Below, one piece after another: positions 26,497 to 36,184 of a stretch of 64,000 bases of DNA (position 1 is its first letter; each line of letters begins with the position of its first letter). Origin of the DNA: 66-474 sp044464225 (GTDB lineage Bacteria; Pseudomonadota; Gammaproteobacteria; Xanthomonadales; Rhodanobacteraceae); NCBI GenBank assembly GCA_044464225.1, contig JBIQLN010000015.1:1-64000 (forward strand), in the 5' to 3' direction. The notes below the pieces were generated by a model. It had not been told where the DNA came from. It did no database searches and was given only the letters and a program-made list of their open reading frames with translations. The position numbers were made by a program, and so were the translations under genes.

Positions 26497-26928
26497 ATGC
26501 ACCGCATCGAATGGATCCCGCTGCTGCTGGTCGCCGCGCTCGCCGCGTGCACCCCGCAATCGGCGCGGCAGTCGCCGGAACGTGCATCGTCCAAAGCGAT
26601 CGACTACGGCAAGTATGTGCAGGGCACGGTGCCGTGGTTCAACTTCACCTCCCTCTACAGTTGGGACTCGGACCAGCTTGGTTACGTGGTGGTCTGGACC
26701 AGCCCCGTCCAGGCTTATCGCCTGCAACTGGTGGGACCGTGCCTCGGCCTCCAGGGCGCGGCCGGCATGATCGGACTGACGTCGCAGAATGGCCTGGTAA
26801 GTTCCAACCGCGATGCGGTGATTGCCGGTGGTCACCACTGCCGGATCATGCGCATCGACCGGCTTGACGCGAAAGCCATCCGGGCAGCGCGCGCGAAACC
26901 GAGGCCCCCCGACGAAACAGGCGGTTGA
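26497..26928 (+). CDS. Hypothetical lipoprotein
   Basis: A 143-residue predicted lipoprotein. From ATG 26497 the signal peptide HRIEWIPLLLVAALAAC ends in lipobox LAAC. The mature part has Trp/Tyr-rich sequence (GTVPWFNFTSLYSWDSDQLG, YVVVWTSPVQAYRLQLVGPC) with two later cysteines (GPCLGLQG, GGHHCRIMRID) that could form a disulfide. The C-terminal 25 residues are basic and proline-rich. DUF-type proteins of this kind occur in Xanthomonadales; I do not recognise the function. Translation initiation site is weak. It stands alone between the M28 gene and a 356-base gap. Confidence 0.65.
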   Translation: MHRIEWIPLLLVAALAACTPQSARQSPERASSKAIDYGKYVQGTVPWFNFTSLYSWDSDQLGYVVVWTSPVQAYRLQLVGPCLGLQGAAGMIGLTSQNGLVSSNRDAVIAGGHHCRIMRIDRLDAKAIRAARAKPRPPDETGG

Positions 26929-27227
26929 TCGGGGTTCGCCGGACGTCGCGGGTGGCCAGGTGAGTCCGTGGCGGCACGCACAGGCACTTTCCATCCGCGC
27001 AATTGCGTCGCATGCGCGGCAACGCAGCGCGGGAGCGGGGGGCGGCCAGCGCAACCATCTGCTTCTGCCACCCGGCGGAGTCGTGCGGCACCGCCGAACG
27101 GGCAGGGGCTTGCTGTGACGCAGCACGAACACTGTGGTGAAGCCGGGGTAACGACGGTCTGATTGCCACTGCTGCTGCGGCATTCACGGTGTTCATCCGC
27201 GGTCGAAGCGGCTTGATGCGCTGCAAA
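26929..27227. other. Intergenic stretch before the glk promoter, no gene seen
   Basis: These 299 bases are part of the 356-base gap before glk. Open frames on both strands are low-complexity in composition (Arg/Ala/Pro-rich) and lack ribosome sites. No terminator or shared repeat was found. The only clear signal in the gap is the operator/promoter that begins at 27228. Confidence 0.6.
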
Positions 27228-27256
27228 TTGACACCGGTGTCATAGGCGCCCACACT
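27228..27256 (+). promoter_or_regulatory. glk promoter with overlapping LacI-type operator
   Basis: TTGACA (27228-27233) is a perfect -35, with CACACT (27251-27256) 17 bases later as -10 (three of six). A perfect 14-base palindrome, TGACACCGGTGTCA (27229-27242), overlaps the -35 and spacer. A central CG with flanking dyad is the hallmark of LacI-family operators, and a LacI-type regulator gene lies in the same locus at 36185. The glk ATG is at 27285. Repression of glk by that regulator is inferred. Confidence 0.65.
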
Positions 27257-27284
27257 TGCAATCGTTCGCATTGCGTGGGGTCTC

Positions 27285-28349
27285 ATGGACGCAGTGGTCA
27301 AGCATCGACGTCGGGGGGAAACCCATTCCGTGGAGCCGTTTCTTGCGGCCGACGTGGGGGGCACGCACGCGCGCGTAGCGCTGGTGAAGGCTGCGGACGG
27401 GCGCGAAGACCAGGTCGAAGTGCTCGCCTACCGCAAGTTCCCGTGCAGCGAATATTCGACGCTCGATGCCATCCTTCGATCCTTTGTCGAGGCCGAGAAC
27501 GCGCGACCGGTGCGGCGCTGCGTACTGGCCTGCGCGGGACACGTGGTGGACGACGACGTCATTCACGACAATCTCGCGTGGCCGATCAACCTGCCGCGCC
27601 TGCGCGGGACATTGGCGCTCGACGAGCTGGTCGTGCTCAACGATTTCGAGGCGCTGGGATACGCACTCGCTGACGGCCGGGACCTGGATTCGCGGTTGTT
27701 GTGCGGCCCCGACGTGCACCGGGCAGGCCCGACGCTGGTTGTCGGACCGGGCACCGGGCTGGGGGCGGCCGTGCATGTTTCCGCGCCCACGGGCGCGTTC
27801 GTGATCGCGACCGAAGCCGGGCAAATGGACTTCGCTCCCCAGACGACGCTCGAGCGCGAGGTGCTGGCGCGACTGGCACCGGGGGGAGATTACATGCCGT
27901 GCGAACGGGTCTTGTCCGGCCCGGGATTGCTGGCGCTCTATCGCACGCTGTGCGAATTGCGCGGCGCGGCGCCGGTGCTGCCGAATCCCGAAGCCGTGGG
28001 CGCCGCCGCCCGCGCGTACGCCGACCAGCAGGCGGTCGAAGCGGTCGATCTGTTTTGTGCATCGCTCGGGAGTTTCGCCGGCAACCTTGCGATGACGTTC
28101 ATGGCCGGCGGTGGGGTGTATCTCGCCGGCGGCTTTCTTTCCTCCATGTTCGATCTGCTGCATCGAAGCGATTTCGCAACCCGCTTCCTGCACGGGCGGA
28201 GTGTCCGCACGTTCCTGGAACGCGTCCCCGTGCGCGTCATGGAACACGGGCAGAACGGCGTGCTGGGCGCAGCGCGGTTCTACATCGACCGGCGCCGGCT
28301 CGGGCAGGCGGCACGACAAACCATGACGGAGTGCAGTCCGGCGAAGTGA
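27285..28349 (+). CDS. glk: Glucokinase-family sugar kinase
   Basis: A 354-residue hexokinase-fold kinase of the Glk (COG0837) family. Phosphate-binding motif 1 is LAADVGGTHARVALV; the sugar site includes VVLNDFEALGYAL; phosphate 2 is LVVGPGTGLGAAV; EAGQMDFAP and the late GGGVYLAGGFLSSMF complete the fold. Length is slightly over E. coli Glk (321), owing to an N-terminal extension of about 16 residues and a C-terminal tail. Because a TonB receptor, permease and exo-glucosaminidase follow, it may phosphorylate glucosamine or glucose released from oligomers. An operator palindrome lies in its promoter. Confidence 0.92.
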   Translation: MDAVVKHRRRGETHSVEPFLAADVGGTHARVALVKAADGREDQVEVLAYRKFPCSEYSTLDAILRSFVEAENARPVRRCVLACAGHVVDDDVIHDNLAWPINLPRLRGTLALDELVVLNDFEALGYALADGRDLDSRLLCGPDVHRAGPTLVVGPGTGLGAAVHVSAPTGAFVIATEAGQMDFAPQTTLEREVLARLAPGGDYMPCERVLSGPGLLALYRTLCELRGAAPVLPNPEAVGAAARAYADQQAVEAVDLFCASLGSFAGNLAMTFMAGGGVYLAGGFLSSMFDLLHRSDFATRFLHGRSVRTFLERVPVRVMEHGQNGVLGAARFYIDRRRLGQAARQTMTECSPAK

Positions 28350-28442
28350 GTCATTGAACAACGCACGATCGCAACCGCCGGGCATCCCGACCGCGTGCCA
28401 TGGCGGCGGAGTCGATCGACAACCAGTGAGGGGTGAACGGCC

Positions 28443-31400
28443 ATGGTGTATCGCAAGAGTTCATTGTCAGTTGCCATATCCGCCGCGCTGTTCGCGGCGG
28501 TCGCGACCGCCGCGGCGCCGCAGGCGGCAACCCAAGTCGGCAATTCGCCCGCGCAGGCGACGACGGTGCAGGCGGCGCCCGCTTCCGACCAGGCGCAGGC
28601 CGACAAGCGCGGGGCAGGCACCACGCCGGAAAACGAAACCCCGACCACCTTGTCGGTGGTCAACGTGGTGGGCGTGCGCGCGTCGCAGATGCGTGCCATC
28701 GAGTTGAAGCGGATCGCGCCCAATATCCAGGACAGCATCACGGCCGAAAGCATCGGCCAGTTGCCGGACGTCACCATTACCGATGCGTTGCAGCGCGTCA
28801 CCGGCGTGCAGATCAACCGCAACGCCGGGGTCGGCACCTCGGTGGACGTGCGTGGCCTGCCTGAAGTCGGCACGATGTTGAATGGCGAGGTGTTCATCAC
28901 CCCGGACCAGATCGATTCGCAGCAGCCCGACTTCGAGATGCTGCCGGCCACGCTGTTCCGCGGCGTGGACGTGATCAAGTCACCGACCGCCAGCATGCTC
29001 GACACCGGCATCAGTGGCGATCTGAATCTGCACACCTACCGGCCGTGGGATCTTCCGAACGGATTCACCTACAGTTATTCCGTCCATGGAGAACGCGGCG
29101 ACACGACCGACAAGTGGGGCCCGGCCGCCAGTGGCCTGGTTTCCTACAATGCGGGCGGGCGCTGGGGCCTGCTGCTGTCTGCCGATTTCTCCGATTCCAC
29201 CCGCGAGAACTCGACCGAAGGCCTCGACCAGTATGGCGTCGTGCTCAATGGCGAAAACGCCGTCAGCGCCGACAGCTATTACGGTTTCCTGACGCCCTGG
29301 AACGGCGCGCCCATTCCCTCGGACATCAAGCAGAACCCGGACGGCAGCGTCGACGTCAATGGTGACGGCAAATCCGACGGCGTGTTCATGGGCAGCCAGA
29401 ACATCAGCCTGTACGACATCACGACGCAGCGCCGGCGCAAGGCCGGCAATGCATCGTTCCAGATGGACCTCGGTGGTGGCTTCACGCTGACCAGCGATTT
29501 CTTCTTCGCGCGCCAGGATCAATACGATCGCAGCGTCGGCATCCAGTTCAACTCCACCAACTGGGAAGGTGCGACCTACGTACCCGTGGATTCGCGCAAT
29601 ACCGGCGCCAGCGTGGCCGGCCAGTACGGCACGCCCGACGATCCGCCGTGGGAAAACATGAACCTGTACACCACGCAGGTTTACAAGAAGTGGCCGGGCG
29701 ACGTGGAATCGTTTTCGCAGATCACGCAGAAGGGTTCGATCGCGAGGAACTTCAACGTGCAGGTGGATTTCGACAATGGCGGGCCATTCACCGCCACGCT
29801 GCGCGGCATCCGCGATTCGGCGCACCAGGTCAACTTCGAAACCGACCTCAACATCGCCAACGCGGATGGCGCACAGTGGCCCAACGACCCGGAGGATGCG
29901 GCGCCTCCCGGTACCTACATCTATCCCGACGAGCTGGGCGGCAACCGGGTGTTCAACGACAACGGCATTCCCGCGAACACGATCCCGATCACCGCCGATT
30001 TCACCGGCCGCAATCTCGCCATCAGCATGCCAGGCGTGCTGGCCAGCAATTTCGCGAATCCGGATGGCTGGTCCATGAAGACGCTGGAGTCCGACGGCAG
30101 CTACGACCGCAAGGTGGGCCTGAGTGCAGTGCGCTTCGATGGCCATTACAACTTCGACAACGGCATCAAGCTCGACTTCGGGGTACGCAACAGCATCCGC
30201 AGCGCCGACAACGTCGGCTTCACGTTCATCACACCGGTGTATGCCGGCATGGGCGCGAGTGACCCGAACGGATGTCTCGTGCGTTATGTCGCGGCGGACG
30301 TGGTGATGGACGACGATTCCTGCTCCGCCGGCAATGCGCAGGGCTTTTTCCGCGCCGGTCCCCTGTCCGCGCAGCACCTGTCGCAGACGCCGCCGCCGCT
30401 CGCCAACAACTGGAAACAATACACGGACCTGCTCGGTTCGGGCATCACCTTCTGGGCCGTCGATCCGCACGCCATGGACAACCCGGAGGCGTACTGGCAT
30501 TCCCTGTATCCCGACACGCGTCGGCAGGTGACGCCGGGGCGCACCTGGGCGGTATGGATGAAGGAGTCTTCGGCCTACCTGCAACTCGATCTGGACGGCA
30601 ACATCGGCAGCATGCCGTATGCCGCGAATGTCGGCATGCGCGTGATCCGCACCAACCTTGACGTCACCCAGCACCTGACCGGCGCACCCGCGCCGTACGG
30701 CGTGGAGCCGGCGGACGCCGGCACCCAGCTCACCCGTCGCAATTACAAGGATTACCTGCCGGCGGCGAACTTCGCGATCAACCTGACCGACGACCTGAAA
30801 CTGCGGCTGGCGTATTCCAAGAACATGATGCCGCTCGACCTCAGCACCTGGGGCGGTGGGTTGTCGCTGAACTATTCGCTGACCGTGGTGCCCGGCCAGC
30901 CCACGCTGTTCCGCGTCGCGGGCGGCAATTCGGACGGCAATCCGAATCTCGACCCGTGGCGTTCCAAGAACTACGGCGCATCGCTCGAGTACTACATCAA
31001 TCCTTCGAGCATGGTGAGCCTTGCGTTCTTCCGGATCAACGTGCAGAGCTTCATCGAGAGCGGCAGCGTGATCAATTGCACGCTGCCCGACGAGGACGGC
31101 GTGGTGCGCAACCGTTGCGTGGTGATCACCGAACCGGTGCAGGGCACCGGCAACAGTATCCATGGCGCCGAGTTCGACTACCGCCAGGCGTTCACCTTCC
31201 TGCCGGGCTTCCTGCACAATACCGGCATGGAGTTCAACGCGACGTACGCGCCGAGCGATTCGGGGCGGACGGATCTCGCCGGCAACAAGATTCCCTTCCA
31301 GGACAACTCGAAAAAATCCGGCAACCTGATCCTGTGGTACCAGAACGACCGCTTCCAGGCGCGCGTGGCCTACAACTACAGGTCGCGTCGCGCGGTATCG

Positions 31401-31622
31401 GCCGACGTCGGCGCGATCGCCGGGCTGGAGATGTACGAGGCGCCGCAGAAATACGTCGATGCGTCGGTGTCGTACAAGATCAACAAGTACGCGCAGGTGT
31501 TCGTGCAGGGTACCAATCTCACGAACGAGTACCAGCGGTTCTATCTCGTGTGGCCGGACCAGCCCGCGCATTCGAATTTCTTCGAGCGGATGTACATGAT
31601 CGGGGTACGCGGACAGTTTTGA
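28443..31622 (+). CDS. TonB-dependent outer-membrane receptor (carbohydrate type)
   Basis: A 1059-residue TonB-dependent transporter of the Xanthomonas/Caulobacter group. A signal peptide (SSLSVAISAALFAAVATAAA) and an Ala/Pro/Thr-rich linker precede the plug domain. The plug has DSITAESIGQLPDVTITDAL, RVTGVQINRNAGVGTSVDVR and FRGVDVIKSPTASMLDTGI. The beta-barrel then runs to the C-terminal aromatic residue (MIGVRGQF), with typical strand motifs such as YVDASVSYKINKYAQVFVQG. Clustering with a GH2 glucosaminidase, permease and sugar kinase suggests uptake of amino-sugar oligomers. Such loci are called carbohydrate-utilisation (CUT) loci in Xanthomonas. Confidence 0.94.
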   Translation: MVYRKSSLSVAISAALFAAVATAAAPQAATQVGNSPAQATTVQAAPASDQAQADKRGAGTTPENETPTTLSVVNVVGVRASQMRAIELKRIAPNIQDSITAESIGQLPDVTITDALQRVTGVQINRNAGVGTSVDVRGLPEVGTMLNGEVFITPDQIDSQQPDFEMLPATLFRGVDVIKSPTASMLDTGISGDLNLHTYRPWDLPNGFTYSYSVHGERGDTTDKWGPAASGLVSYNAGGRWGLLLSADFSDSTRENSTEGLDQYGVVLNGENAVSADSYYGFLTPWNGAPIPSDIKQNPDGSVDVNGDGKSDGVFMGSQNISLYDITTQRRRKAGNASFQMDLGGGFTLTSDFFFARQDQYDRSVGIQFNSTNWEGATYVPVDSRNTGASVAGQYGTPDDPPWENMNLYTTQVYKKWPGDVESFSQITQKGSIARNFNVQVDFDNGGPFTATLRGIRDSAHQVNFETDLNIANADGAQWPNDPEDAAPPGTYIYPDELGGNRVFNDNGIPANTIPITADFTGRNLAISMPGVLASNFANPDGWSMKTLESDGSYDRKVGLSAVRFDGHYNFDNGIKLDFGVRNSIRSADNVGFTFITPVYAGMGASDPNGCLVRYVAADVVMDDDSCSAGNAQGFFRAGPLSAQHLSQTPPPLANNWKQYTDLLGSGITFWAVDPHAMDNPEAYWHSLYPDTRRQVTPGRTWAVWMKESSAYLQLDLDGNIGSMPYAANVGMRVIRTNLDVTQHLTGAPAPYGVEPADAGTQLTRRNYKDYLPAANFAINLTDDLKLRLAYSKNMMPLDLSTWGGGLSLNYSLTVVPGQPTLFRVAGGNSDGNPNLDPWRSKNYGASLEYYINPSSMVSLAFFRINVQSFIESGSVINCTLPDEDGVVRNRCVVITEPVQGTGNSIHGAEFDYRQAFTFLPGFLHNTGMEFNATYAPSDSGRTDLAGNKIPFQDNSKKSGNLILWYQNDRFQARVAYNYRSRRAVSADVGAIAGLEMYEAPQKYVDASVSYKINKYAQVFVQGTNLTNEYQRFYLVWPDQPAHSNFFERMYMIGVRGQF

Positions 31623-31848
31623 CGCGCGCCATGGCGCCGATCAGCCTGCCGGCGAGGGCGGCACAGGGCCCGGCGAGCTGATCCATCCTGCCGTTCATCG
31701 ACATCAGGGTGGATCGACTTGCGGGGCCTTGCGCATGGCCGCGGAATGACGGCTGCGCGGGGCGGGTTTTTGGGGAATCAACCAGACGCGTGGCGAATGG
31801 CGGCGAGCCAGATGCATGATGGTGCCGCGACGCGCAACCGGAGACGAC

Positions 31849-33249
31849 ATGCCAGACATGCAAGCCTCTGAGGCAGCCGGCAAGCCCACACACGGCGCCG
31901 GATTCCGTCGATCGATCGGGCTGTTTTCCGGCACCGCGATCAACATGACGCAGATGTGCGGCATCGGGCCGTTCATCACCATCCCGATCATGGTCGCCGT
32001 GATGGGCGGCCCGCAGGCGATCATCGGCTGGATCGCCGGCGCGGTCCTCGCCGCGTGCGACGGCATGGTCTGGGCGGAACTGGGCGCAGCGATGCCGGGT
32101 GCGGGCGGAACCTACGTGTATTTGCGCGAGGCCTTCCAGTACCGCACCGGCAAGCTGATGCCATTCCTTTTCATCTGGACGGTGCTGCTGACGATTCCGC
32201 TGATCATGTCGACCGGCATCATCGGCATGGTCGAATACCTCGGCTTCTTTTTCCCGCACATGGGCTGGACGACCGTGCACCTGATCAGCGTGCTCGCGAG
32301 TTTCCTGGTGGTGTTCCTGCTGTACCGGCGGATCGAGTCGATCCGCGCGATCACGGTCGCGCTGTGGATCATCATGCTGGTCGCGGTGGTCGGCACGTCG
32401 GCGGCGGGCTTCAGCGACTTCCACCCGGAGCTTGCCTTCACGTTTCCCGCCGATGCCTTCGGAAGCCATTTCTTCGTGGGGCTTGGCGCCGGCCTGGTGA
32501 TCGGGATCTACGACTACCTCGGTTATTTCACCACCGCCTACATGGGTGACGAGTTGCGCAATCCGGGCCGCACGATGCCAGGCTCCATCCTGATCTCGGT
32601 GATCGCGATGATGTTCGTCTATCTCGCCCTGAACATCAGCGTGCTGGGCGTGGTGCCCTGGCAGGACGTCGCCACCTCGAAGTCGATCGCGTCGCTGGTG
32701 GTCGAGCACAGTTGGGGCCACGTCCCGGCCGCGGTGATGACCATCCTGATCATCATCACGGCTTTCGCGTCGGTGTTTGCAGGATTGCTCGGGGGCTCGC
32801 GCGTGCCGTACCAGGCGGCCCACGACAAGGTGTTCCTGTCCGCGTTCGGGCGGCTGCATGCGAAGCACGGATTCCCGCACGTGGCCTTGCTCACGATGGG
32901 CGTCGTCATGGCGGCGGGAACCTTCTTCGACCTCACCGAGGTGATCAACATGCTGTTGGCGGCCACGATCATCGTGCAGTCGGCCGCGCAGATCATCGCG
33001 CTGGTGGTGCTGCGCAAGCGGCAGCCGGCATTGCGGCGGCCTTACCGGCAGTGGCTTTATCCGCTGCCGTGCGTCGTCGCGATGCTCGGATGGATTTACG
33101 TGTATGTCTCGGCTTCGACCATGTCGCTCATCCTCTCGGGCGCATGGATTGTCGCCGGGCTGCTGGTCTTCATGGTCTGGGCCAGGGTCAACAACTCCTG
33201 GCCGTTCGCGCCCGTCGAAATACGGGAAACCTATCTCGGGAACAGGTGA
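31849..33249 (+). CDS. APC-superfamily permease
   Basis: A 466-residue inner-membrane permease with about 12 hydrophobic helices. I use ATG 31849, which follows GGAGA. The first helix region holds GTAINMTQMCGIGPFITIP, the APC-type unwound helix; later segments include AELGAAMPGAGGTYVYLREA, a consensus APC signature, and SRVPYQAAHDKVFLSAFGRL. Family members carry amino acids, polyamines or related cations. By context it may import glucosamine or the oligomers' breakdown products, though no APC sugar importer is firmly known to me. Its stop codon overlaps the GH2 start (TGATG), so the two are translated together. Confidence 0.9.
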   Translation: MPDMQASEAAGKPTHGAGFRRSIGLFSGTAINMTQMCGIGPFITIPIMVAVMGGPQAIIGWIAGAVLAACDGMVWAELGAAMPGAGGTYVYLREAFQYRTGKLMPFLFIWTVLLTIPLIMSTGIIGMVEYLGFFFPHMGWTTVHLISVLASFLVVFLLYRRIESIRAITVALWIIMLVAVVGTSAAGFSDFHPELAFTFPADAFGSHFFVGLGAGLVIGIYDYLGYFTTAYMGDELRNPGRTMPGSILISVIAMMFVYLALNISVLGVVPWQDVATSKSIASLVVEHSWGHVPAAVMTILIIITAFASVFAGLLGGSRVPYQAAHDKVFLSAFGRLHAKHGFPHVALLTMGVVMAAGTFFDLTEVINMLLAATIIVQSAAQIIALVVLRKRQPALRRPYRQWLYPLPCVVAMLGWIYVYVSASTMSLILSGAWIVAGLLVFMVWARVNNSWPFAPVEIRETYLGNR

Positions 33250-35939
33250 TGAACATGAAAGCGTGCATCGAATATGCCGCCTGGGCGGTGGCCGCGCTGG
33301 CGGTGATGGTCGTGCCGTTCGCGTACGCCGGAACTGCCGTTTCACCCGCCGCCATCCAACGCAGCGCCGGAACCGCCACCGCGATCGCACACTGGCGGAT
33401 CCAGTCCAGCGCCAGGGCGCAGGAGCGCGGTGCGGAAATCTCGAGCGCGGATTTTTCGACCAAGGGCTGGACGCCCGTGAGCGGGCGTGCCACGGTGATG
33501 GCCGGGCTGATGGAAAACGGCCGATACAAGAACGTGTTTCACGACGATGAGTTGCGCACGGTGGCCCGCCATCACTTCGTGATTCCGTGGTGGTACCGCA
33601 CGCAGTTCACGCTCGGCAAGGGCGGCGGCGGGCAGCACGTGCTGGTGCGCACGAACGGGATCATCGGCGGCGCCGACCTGTGGTTCAACGGCCACCAGGT
33701 GGCGGCGCAACCCGAGCTTCGCGGGGCGTATCCGGTGCGCGAATTCGACGTGACACGCTGGGTGCACGATGGCGTGAATACGCTGGCCATGCGCGTGCAT
33801 CCGGCCGACCCGCAGCGCGATTTTTCCATGGGCTGGGTGGACTGGAACCCCGAGCCGCCCGACAACAACATGGGACCGTGGCGCGGTGTCGACATCGTGC
33901 AGACGGGACCGGTCGAGCTGCGCTATCCCTCGGTCACCTCCGATCTCTCGTTGCCGGATCTTTCGCACGCGGCGTTGACGGTGAAGGTGCAGGTGCGAAA
34001 CCTCGACGACGTCGCGCACGATGCCATGGTGACGGGCGAGGTGGCAGGCATTTCGCTGCAGCGCAAGGTCCATCTCGAAGCGGGGCAGGTGCAAACCGTT
34101 TCGTTTTCACCGAAAACCGATCCGGGGCTCGACCTTGAGCACCCGAAAGTCTGGTGGCCGATCGGCATGGGCGACCATCCGCTGTACGACCTGAAGCTGA
34201 CCGCGTCGGTGGATGGCGCCGAATCCGATCGCGCCGCGACCACGTTCGGTATCCGCAGCGCGACCTCGAAACTTGCCAAGCAGGGTTACATCCAGTTCTT
34301 CATCAACGGCAAGCCGGTGCTGATCCGCGGCGGCGGCTGGGCGCCGGACATGTTCCTGCGCGAACTGCCCGGGCGCATGGAGGCCGAGTTCAGTTACGTC
34401 CGCAACATGGGACTCAACGCAATCCGCAGCGAAGGCAAGCTCGAAGACCAGCACTTCTACGACCTCGCCGATCGCTTTGGGCTCATGATCCTGCCGGGCT
34501 GGGAGTGTTGCGACAAATGGGAGTCCGCGGCAAAGACGGGCGGCGAACCCTGGGACGATGCCGACATGACGATCGCGCAGGCATCGATGGCGAGCGAAGC
34601 GCGATTGCTGCGCAACCATCCATCGGTGATCGGCTTCCTGATCGGCAGCGACAACGCGCCGCCGCCGGCGATCGCGAAGATGTACGTCGACACGTTGCAT
34701 GCCGCGGACTGGAACCTGCCCATCGTCTCCGCTGCAGTCGACCAGGCCAGCACGGCGGCCGGTCCGTCCGGCATGAAGATGGCGGGTCCGTACGCATGGA
34801 TACCGCCGTCGTACTGGTACGCCGACAAGCTGGGCGGCGCGTTCGGGTTCGATTCCGAAGTGAGCGCGGGCGCCGACATTCCGCGCCTGGAAGACGTTCA
34901 ACGCATGTTGTCGCCATTGGCGCAGGAAGCGCTCTGGAAATACCCGGACGTCCGGCAGTACCACGCAACGGCATCGTGGTCGCCGTTCGCCAAGCTGGAA
35001 CCGTTCGACAATGCGCTCGCGAAACGCTACGGGCCGCCGAAGAATCTCGCCGATTACGTGCAGAAGGCCCAGCTCGACAACTACGACAACGTGCGCGCGC
35101 AATTCGAGGCCTTCAACGCGCACATGGATTCGGCCAATCCGTCCACGGGCGTGATCTACTGGATGCTCAACAATGCGTGGCCGTCGCTGCACTGGCACCT
35201 GTACGACTGGTACATGAATCCGGCGGGTGCGTATTTCGGCGCCAAGAAGGCCAACGAGCCGCTGCACATCCAGTATTCGTACGACGACGGCGCGATCGTG
35301 CTGGTCAACCACACGCTCACCGATGCGCACGGCCTGCGTGCGAGGGTGCGGGTGCGCAACCTGGACGGCAGCACGCGTTACGACAAGTCGTTCGCCGTCC
35401 TCGATCTTGCGGGCAACCACACGCTCGGCGTCACGAAGCTTCCGGGGATTTCCGGATTGTCGCCAACGTACTTCGTCGAGTTGGATCTTGCGTCCAGCGA
35501 CGGCCAACCCGTCAGCCGCAACGTCTACTGGCTCTCCACGCAGAAGGACGTGCTCGACTGGAAAAACTCGAACTGGTACCTGACGCCGCTGACGCAATAC
35601 GCCGACCTGACCGCGCTGCAATCCTTGCCCGCGGCCACCAGCGACGTGCACGCCACGACACGGCGCGACGGCGACGACAACGTCACCACCGTCACGCTTT
35701 CGATACCCGAATCTTCGAAGGCCGTGGCCTTGTTCCAGCACCTGTCGATCCGCAAATCCGCGGACGGCGACGCCGCGCTGCCGATCCTGTGGAGCGACAA
35801 CGACGTCACGCTGTGGCCCGGCGAATCGCTGACCGTCACCGCGCGTTATGCGGCCAAGGGGATCACTGCGCCGGTCGTTGAGGTGAGCGGATGGAACGTG
35901 CCGGCGCGGCATGTGACGGCTGACACGAACCAGCACTGA
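33249..35939 (+). CDS. GH2 exo-beta-D-glucosaminidase (CsxA-like), secreted
   Basis: An 896-residue glycoside hydrolase family 2 enzyme with a signal peptide (YAAWAVAALAVMVVPFAYAG). Domain order is sugar-binding (about 50-210), immunoglobulin-like (215-330), TIM barrel (330-640), then two beta-sandwich domains. The acid/base region reads FLIGSDNAPPP with Asp468 where ordinary GH2 enzymes have Asn-Glu. This S-D-x-x-P variant defines the exo-beta-D-glucosaminidase subfamily. The nucleophile is Glu537 in FGFDSEVSAGADIPRLED. It removes glucosamine from the non-reducing end of chitosan oligomers. Coupled to the permease by a one-base overlap. Confidence 0.92.
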   Translation: MNMKACIEYAAWAVAALAVMVVPFAYAGTAVSPAAIQRSAGTATAIAHWRIQSSARAQERGAEISSADFSTKGWTPVSGRATVMAGLMENGRYKNVFHDDELRTVARHHFVIPWWYRTQFTLGKGGGGQHVLVRTNGIIGGADLWFNGHQVAAQPELRGAYPVREFDVTRWVHDGVNTLAMRVHPADPQRDFSMGWVDWNPEPPDNNMGPWRGVDIVQTGPVELRYPSVTSDLSLPDLSHAALTVKVQVRNLDDVAHDAMVTGEVAGISLQRKVHLEAGQVQTVSFSPKTDPGLDLEHPKVWWPIGMGDHPLYDLKLTASVDGAESDRAATTFGIRSATSKLAKQGYIQFFINGKPVLIRGGGWAPDMFLRELPGRMEAEFSYVRNMGLNAIRSEGKLEDQHFYDLADRFGLMILPGWECCDKWESAAKTGGEPWDDADMTIAQASMASEARLLRNHPSVIGFLIGSDNAPPPAIAKMYVDTLHAADWNLPIVSAAVDQASTAAGPSGMKMAGPYAWIPPSYWYADKLGGAFGFDSEVSAGADIPRLEDVQRMLSPLAQEALWKYPDVRQYHATASWSPFAKLEPFDNALAKRYGPPKNLADYVQKAQLDNYDNVRAQFEAFNAHMDSANPSTGVIYWMLNNAWPSLHWHLYDWYMNPAGAYFGAKKANEPLHIQYSYDDGAIVLVNHTLTDAHGLRARVRVRNLDGSTRYDKSFAVLDLAGNHTLGVTKLPGISGLSPTYFVELDLASSDGQPVSRNVYWLSTQKDVLDWKNSNWYLTPLTQYADLTALQSLPAATSDVHATTRRDGDDNVTTVTLSIPESSKAVALFQHLSIRKSADGDAALPILWSDNDVTLWPGESLTVTARYAAKGITAPVVEVSGWNVPARHVTADTNQH

Positions 35940-35948
35940 CTTTCGTTT

Positions 35949-36132
35949 CGTCATTCCGGGGCCACCGCAGATCTTTGCGGCGGAACCCGACTGCGAAGGC
36001 AGGATGCCGGAGCGAACGCCGGCGCAGCCGGCGGCCCGAAGGGCGAGCCGCAGGAGGCGGCGAGTCAATCGGTGGCTTCCCGCGTCACCGTTACAACAAA
36101 GACACTGGATTCCCGCTTTCGCGGGAATGACG
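35949..36132. repeat. MITE-like repeat, copy A (between GH2 and lacI genes)
   Basis: A 184-base element. It ends CCGCTTTCGCGGGAATGACG, and its left edge CGTCATTCC is the inverse of that end. Inside is a core (36012-36047: GCGAACGCCG then GGCGGCCCGAAGGGCGAGC) shared with copy B at 37228-37383. It carries no open frame. The two copies flank the lacI gene. Confidence 0.7.
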
Positions 36133-36184
36133 AAAGTATGGGATTGATCATGAATCTCTTGAAGTATCGGCAACAACAACACCC

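Noticed and set aside
26846..27364. 172-codon minus-strand frame across the gap before glk
   Set aside because: Arg/Ala-rich shadow sequence that overlaps the glk promoter and the 3' end of the lipoprotein gene.
28980..31571. An 863-codon open frame antisense to the TonB receptor gene
   Set aside because: Same effect of high GC at third codon positions; the + strand receptor is a clear match over its whole length.
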